DNA of 35,512 bases, from positions 1 to 35,512 of the forward strand of contig RPRQ01000045.1 of NCBI GenBank assembly GCA_003818205.1, read 5' to 3'. A program made the position numbers and the translations under genes. Origin of the DNA: Bacteroidales bacterium. Lineage in GTDB: Bacteria; Bacteroidota; Bacteroidia; Bacteroidales; Tenuifilaceae. Positions 31,535 through 35,512 of the stretch are shown piece after piece. Within the stretch, counting starts at the first letter, position 1. Each line of letters opens with the position of its first letter. The notes under the pieces are model-generated. The model saw only the letters and a list, made by a program, of their open reading frames with translations. It had not been told where the DNA came from and searched no databases.

Positions 31535-33931
31535 ATGGATATTTCAGGGTTGAATACATCATCTCCAATCTCGGATATTGAAGTTGAAAGAATTAACGCT
31601 TATTGGCGTGCTACGAACTATTTATCTGTTGGACAAATATATCTCCTTGACAACCCTCTTTTAAAGCAACCACTTAAACTCAAACAAATCAAACCAAGGC
31701 TTATCGGTCATTGGGGTACCACACCGGGTCTTAATTTTATTTATGTACACCTGAATCGATTAATTAAAAGACATGATTTGAATGTAATTTATATTGCAGG
31801 ACCAGGACATGGCGGTCCAGGGTTGGTTGCTAATACTTATCTTGAAGGTACCTATAGTGAGATATACCCTGATATTACTCAGGATATAGCTGGTATGAAA
31901 AAGTTATTCAGACAGTTTTCTTTTCCAGGGGGAATATCTAGTCATGTTGGTTCTGAAACTCCTGGATCGATACATGAGGGAGGTGAATTAGGCTATTCCC
32001 TATTACATGCCTATGGTGCTGTTTTTGATAATCCTGATTTGATAGCATGTTGTGTTATAGGTGACGGTGAGGCTGAAACAGGTGCGCTTGCAACAAGCTG
32101 GCACTCCAATAAATTTTTAAACCCATTACACGATGGTGTTGTTCTGCCAATTCTACATCTGAATGGATATAAAATTTCAAATCCAACAGTACTGGCACGA
32201 ATAAGCAAAGATGAGCTAACCAGCTTAATGGTTGGTTATGGGTATAAACCGTTTTTTGTGGAGGGCGATGATCCAATAAAAATGCATCGTCAAATGGCAA
32301 CAACCTTGGATATTATAGTTGCTGAAATTCAAACCATTCTGTCAGATGTACGCTCAAATGGTTTCACCCAGCCTCCGCAATGGCCAATGATTGTACTAAG
32401 CACACCGAAGGGTTGGACAGGACCAAGAATAGTTGATGGCTTTCAGGTTGAGGGTACGTTTCGTTCACATCAGGTTCCTTTAGCTGAATTGGCCACCAAG
32501 CCTGAACATATCAGGATGCTCGAAGAGTGGATGCTAAGCTATAAGCCTGATGAACTTTTTGATGAAAACGGGAAATTAAGATTTGAACTATCTGATCTCG
32601 CTCCAAAAGGGGCGCAACGCATGGGTGCAAACCCTCATGCCAACGGAGGAACTCTGCTCAAAGATCTCAATATGCCTGATTTTCGTCAATATGCAGTTAA
32701 TGTCCCAATACCTGGGAGAACAGAAAATGAAGCAACTCGAGTAATGGGTGAATTCCTAAGAGATGTAGTAAAGTTGAATGCCGAAAACCGGAATTTCCGA
32801 ATTATGAGCCCCGATGAAACGGCATCAAATCGGCTTAACGCTTTATTTGAAGAAACAAATCGAGTATTTATTGGAAAAATACTGCCTGATGATGATCATA
32901 TAGCCCATGAAGGGCGGGTTATGGAAGTCCTCAGCGAACATATGTGCCAGGGTTGGCTAGAGGGCTATCTTCTCACGGGTAGGCATGGACTGTTTTCATG
33001 CTACGAGGCATTTATACATATTATCGATTCGATGTTTAACCAACACGCAAAATGGTTAAAAACTTCAAAACACATTCCATGGCGCAAACCCATTGCATCA
33101 CTTAACTATCTGCTTACCTCCCATGTTTGGCGTCAAGATCATAACGGTTTCAGCCATCAGGATCCTGGTTTTATTGACCATGTCATAAATAAAAAGGCTG
33201 AGATCATCCGTGTTTACCTGCCACCCGATGCCAATACGCTGCTTTCAGTAACCGACCATTGTTTAAGAAGTCGCCACTATGTAAATGTTATCATCGCAGG
33301 AAAGCAACCTTCCCTTCAATATCTCAATATTGATGCTGCGGAAAAGCATTGTGCTGCAGGAATTGGAATATGGGAATGGGCAAGTAACGATATATGTTTT
33401 GATCCTGATGTTGTTATGACTTGCGCAGGAGATGTTCCAACGCTGGAAGTTTTAGCAGCAGTAGATATTCTTCGACAAAATTTTGCTGATCTTAAAGTGC
33501 GAGTTATCAATGTAGTCGATTTAATGACTATTCAATCGGCACGTGAACATCCGCATAGCTTATCTGATAAAGATTTCGATGCTCTTTTCACAAAGGACAA
33601 ACCTGTTATTTTCGCATTCCATGGATATCCATGGTTGATTCACCGTATGACATATAGGCGCAGTAATCATTATAATTTCCATGTGCGAGGATATAAGGAA
33701 GAAGGAACGACTACAACTCCGTTTGATATGGTTGTGATGAATGATCTTGATCGGTTCCATCTGGTGATGGATGTGATTGATCGTGTACCCATACTTGAAA
33801 AAATTGGGATTCCTGTAAAACAAGCCATGCAGAGCAGAATTTTGCAACACAAAAATTACATATCAACTCATGGTGTAGATATGCCTGAGATCAGCGACTG
33901 GAAATGGCCAGAAAGTAAAGTTGAAGTATAA
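31535..33931 (+). CDS. xfp: Xylulose-5-phosphate/fructose-6-phosphate phosphoketolase
   Basis: Thiamine-diphosphate enzyme that splits xylulose-5-P (or fructose-6-P) with phosphate into acetyl-phosphate and an aldose phosphate. 798 residues, full length. Motifs: [69 protein letters not shown] (ThDP/Mg2+ site), [28 protein letters not shown] and HQDPGFIDH. It follows the SPFH gene at 17 bp and is probably co-transcribed. No acetate kinase or phosphotransacetylase gene is in view, so the acetyl-phosphate would be used by enzymes encoded elsewhere. Confidence 0.96.
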   Translation: MDISGLNTSSPISDIEVERINAYWRATNYLSVGQIYLLDNPLLKQPLKLKQIKPRLIGHWGTTPGLNFIYVHLNRLIKRHDLNVIYIAGPGHGGPGLVANTYLEGTYSEIYPDITQDIAGMKKLFRQFSFPGGISSHVGSETPGSIHEGGELGYSLLHAYGAVFDNPDLIACCVIGDGEAETGALATSWHSNKFLNPLHDGVVLPILHLNGYKISNPTVLARISKDELTSLMVGYGYKPFFVEGDDPIKMHRQMATTLDIIVAEIQTILSDVRSNGFTQPPQWPMIVLSTPKGWTGPRIVDGFQVEGTFRSHQVPLAELATKPEHIRMLEEWMLSYKPDELFDENGKLRFELSDLAPKGAQRMGANPHANGGTLLKDLNMPDFRQYAVNVPIPGRTENEATRVMGEFLRDVVKLNAENRNFRIMSPDETASNRLNALFEETNRVFIGKILPDDDHIAHEGRVMEVLSEHMCQGWLEGYLLTGRHGLFSCYEAFIHIIDSMFNQHAKWLKTSKHIPWRKPIASLNYLLTSHVWRQDHNGFSHQDPGFIDHVINKKAEIIRVYLPPDANTLLSVTDHCLRSRHYVNVIIAGKQPSLQYLNIDAAEKHCAAGIGIWEWASNDICFDPDVVMTCAGDVPTLEVLAAVDILRQNFADLKVRVINVVDLMTIQSAREHPHSLSDKDFDALFTKDKPVIFAFHGYPWLIHRMTYRRSNHYNFHVRGYKEEGTTTTPFDMVVMNDLDRFHLVMDVIDRVPILEKIGIPVKQAMQSRILQHKNYISTHGVDMPEISDWKWPESKVEV

Positions 33932-34042
33932 TAAACTAATGCGACGACTAGATTGAGCATTATATATGTACAGTTTTCACATAGTTCAAAATTTCAGATT
34001 CATTTGAAAATGTAAAAACATCAACAATAAAATAGATATAAA

Positions 34043-34432
34043 ATGAAAACGAAAAAACGATTAGGCATTTGGATGGATCATTCAATTGCTCACCTTATAG
34101 AGTTAACAAATGATTCAATGGTCACAAAAACGATTGAATCGGAATCGAAGGGTCAAGAGAAAGAACAAGACTCATATAAGGATGAAAGCTTTAAACTTAG
34201 CAAAGAGCAAAGTTTTCTTTCAGCTTTCTTCAAGAAGTTAAGCACCGTAATCAAAGATTATGATGAAGTTGTTTTATTCGGACCAACAAGTGCTAAAAAC
34301 GAGCTGTTCAACACCTTAAAGGACAACCATTTATTTGAGAAAATTAAAATTGAAGTTAAATCTGCCGATAAGATGACTCAAAACGAACAACATGCTTTTG
34401 TTGAAGAGTACTTTAGCGGTTCTTACAATTGA
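34043..34432 (+). CDS. Small protein with possible eRF1/Pelota-domain-3-like fold
   Basis: 129 residues, soluble. It starts KKRLGIWMDHSIAHLIEL, a strand pair seen in a family of short Bacteroidota proteins. After a Glu/Lys/Ser-rich linker it has FFKKLSTVIKDYDEVVLFGP, SAKNELFNTLKDNHLF and IKIEVKSADKMTQNEQHAFV. The pattern (helix, VVLFGPxxAKxEL, helix, strand) resembles the L30e/eRF1-domain-3 or host-attachment-protein group. No RNA-binding or catalytic role can be assigned. Its 3' end lies 19 bp before repeat copy 3. Confidence 0.6.
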   Translation: MKTKKRLGIWMDHSIAHLIELTNDSMVTKTIESESKGQEKEQDSYKDESFKLSKEQSFLSAFFKKLSTVIKDYDEVVLFGPTSAKNELFNTLKDNHLFEKIKIEVKSADKMTQNEQHAFVEEYFSGSYN

Positions 34433-34453
34433 TTATAGCAGTGTAAGTATATT

Positions 34454-34558
34454 ACTAGTATTATGTTAATCATACGATGACGTAATAGCATTCAGGGCTA
34501 CAACCGACGGGTTAACCTGTCGGTTAAAAAACGTAATAATACTTAACATAACACTAGT
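34454..34558 (+). repeat. ACTAGTG-type palindromic element, copy 3
   Basis: 105-bp element. It begins ACTAGTATTATGTTAATC, has the near-palindrome CAACCGACGGGTTAACCTGTCGGTTA in the middle and ends TTAACATAACACTAGT, the inverted form of its start (15 of 16 positions). It is the most complete copy and sits in the gap before the PIG-L-type gene. Confidence 0.83.
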
Positions 34559-34586
34559 TAAATAGAAATTCTCAATATCAACAAGC

Positions 34587-35249
34587 ATGGATTGGAAAAA
34601 ATCGAAGAATGTTGCTGTTATTGTTGCTCACCCCGATGATGAAACGTTATGGGCAGGTGGAACAATATTGAGTAATCCTTCATGGAATACTTTTGTTGTT
34701 TGTCTTTGCAGAGGAAACGATACAGATCGTGCCCCTAAGTTTTATGAAACACTAAAGATACTAAAATCAGAAGGGATAATGGGAAATCTTGATGATGACC
34801 CTGAACAAAATCCATTGGTAGAGAATGAGATTGAACGCACTATAATGGAATTACTACCCTCGCAGGATTTTGACCTCATAATTACACATAACCCGGCGGG
34901 GGAATATACAAAACATCTTAGGCATGAAGAAACAAGTAGTGCCGTTATCAAGCTCTGGCATGCAGGTAAAATATCCTCGAATGAACTTTGGACCTTTGCT
35001 TATGAGGATGGTAATAAGATGTATTATCCCAAGCCCATAGAGAATGCGAATTTATATAGCAAACTTACCAGGCGTATATGGTTAAAGAAATACAGCATAA
35101 TAACTCAAACCTATGGTTTTAAAAATAATAGTTTTGAAGCCAAAACGACACCAAAAGCAGAAGCATTTTGGAGGTTTGCAAATCCTTACGAAGCCGAAGA
35201 ATGGCTTAATCAATTTGAGGCATTTAAGATGATCTCATTTAACAGCTAG
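34587..35249 (+). CDS. PIG-L/LmbE-family deacetylase
   Basis: 220-residue soluble zinc-type N-deacetylase. The family motif AHPDDE (residues 14-19) supplies the metal-binding His and Asp and the catalytic Asp. A second part, IITHNPAGEYTKHLRHEETS, contributes further His ligands. Substrates of this family are N-acetylglucosaminyl compounds such as thiol precursors or lipids; which one applies here is open. The gene starts 28 bp after repeat copy 3, so its promoter may lie in or before that element. Confidence 0.9.
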   Translation: MDWKKSKNVAVIVAHPDDETLWAGGTILSNPSWNTFVVCLCRGNDTDRAPKFYETLKILKSEGIMGNLDDDPEQNPLVENEIERTIMELLPSQDFDLIITHNPAGEYTKHLRHEETSSAVIKLWHAGKISSNELWTFAYEDGNKMYYPKPIENANLYSKLTRRIWLKKYSIITQTYGFKNNSFEAKTTPKAEAFWRFANPYEAEEWLNQFEAFKMISFNS

Positions 35250-35313
35250 GTTCAAATTATTGACTGATAAACAATACGAATAACATCTTGCAAACTAACA
35301 TATATCAATGTCG

Positions 35314-35352
35314 TTTAGCGTAGCATAGTCCGCAGGACATGCTAGCGTTAAA
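35314..35352. repeat. 18-bp imperfect inverted repeat
   Basis: TTTAGCGTAGCATAGTCC (35314-35331) and GGACATGCTAGCGTTAAA (35335-35352) are near-complementary with a GCA loop. No T-run follows, although it could slow transcription after the PIG-L-type gene. Confidence 0.6.
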
Positions 35353-35420
35353 TCTCTTAGATAAACAACATTGTAACATATATATTCAAACATTATTAAC
35401 CGAGAAAAAAATCTAAAATC

Positions 35421-35500
35421 AATAGGTCGCAGCGATGCTGCTTCTAGCTAAAATGTAATCGCCTATTCTACAAATAGTTCGCAGCAATGCTGCTTTTCTA
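35421..35500. repeat. Two GCAGC/GCTGC palindromic repeats in tandem
   Basis: AATAGGTCGCAGCGATGCTG (from 35421) and AATAGTTCGCAGCAATGCTG (from 35473), both followed by CTT.TCTA, are 52 bp apart. Each holds the palindrome GCAGC-NAT-GCTGC. The sequence continues into TAGTCGCATAGC at the window edge. A similar palindrome is inside repeat copy 1 near 13951. They look like members of a REP-type family. No gene is seen in 35250-35512. Confidence 0.6.
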
Positions 35501-35512
35501 TAGTCGCATAGC

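Noticed and set aside
35421-35500. CRISPR array
   Set aside because: Only two repeat units are visible, they are palindromic REP-like sequences with a long flanking similarity, and no cas genes are present.

Overview
The window looks like the chromosome of an environmental Bacteroidota (Bacteroidales/Marinilabiliales-like). The indications are a SusC/SusD pair, TAnnTTTG-type -7 promoter elements, many lipoproteins with short N-terminal signal peptides, PD40 lipoproteins, a DPP IV-type peptidase and low overall GC. All functional names rest on hand-read translations and motifs; no database search was run.

Left part (1-7.3 kb). A minus-strand operon carries three tandem PD40 beta-propeller lipoprotein paralogues (the most upstream one is truncated) followed by a subtilisin-like S8 protease that runs off the left edge. 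An IS1595-family insertion sequence (about 4594-5596) sits head-on between the truncated PD40 gene and a DPP IV-type peptidase gene that has also lost its 5' part. No target duplication is visible, so this looks like an IS-associated rearrangement scar. Next come two intact tRNA-Leu genes (anticodons CAG and GAG) with a decayed tRNA-Leu copy between them, and a strong, probably bidirectional terminator.

Middle (8-12.5 kb). A minus-strand SusC/SusD outer-membrane uptake pair has a promoter of the Bacteroidota type. Its neighbours do not reveal the substrate.

Right part (12.7-35.5 kb). This is a long, mostly plus-strand block rich in envelope and stress functions. It begins with an AraC-type regulator that has an N-terminal CxxC (HMA-like) domain. 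It contains three CsbD-like small proteins, an MlaEFD lipid-transport operon that ends in an Omp85/TamA-like outer-membrane protein, a YXWGXW lipoprotein, a coiled-coil lipoprotein, a small OM barrel, Lmo0937-type micro-membrane proteins, YtxH, a holin/YqjE-like protein, an AI-2E-family permease, a GH130 enzyme translationally coupled to a GT4-alpha/alpha-barrel fusion, a cold-shock protein, an OmpA-type lipoprotein, an SPFH protein, a phosphoketolase and a PIG-L-type deacetylase.

The main discovery candidate is a shared promoter architecture found six times in this block: two TGTAAY half-sites exactly 21 bp apart (start to start), then exactly 21 bp to a TAnnTTTG-like -7 box. It precedes CsbD-like genes, the YXWGXW lipoprotein, the OmpA lipoprotein and a hairpin-terminated non-coding RNA candidate. 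This defines a local regulon. The neighbouring AraC/HMA-like protein is the obvious candidate regulator, but that link is inference.

The block is also peppered with small non-autonomous repeats. There are three copies of a roughly 103-155 bp element with ACTAGTGTTATGTTAA-type ends around a TAACCGACGGGTTA palindrome. There are two copies of a 223-265 bp element with GTAACTATTCA-type ends bounded by 8-bp direct repeats. GC-rich CCTGCC/GGCAGG hairpins and GCAGC/GCTGC palindromes also recur.
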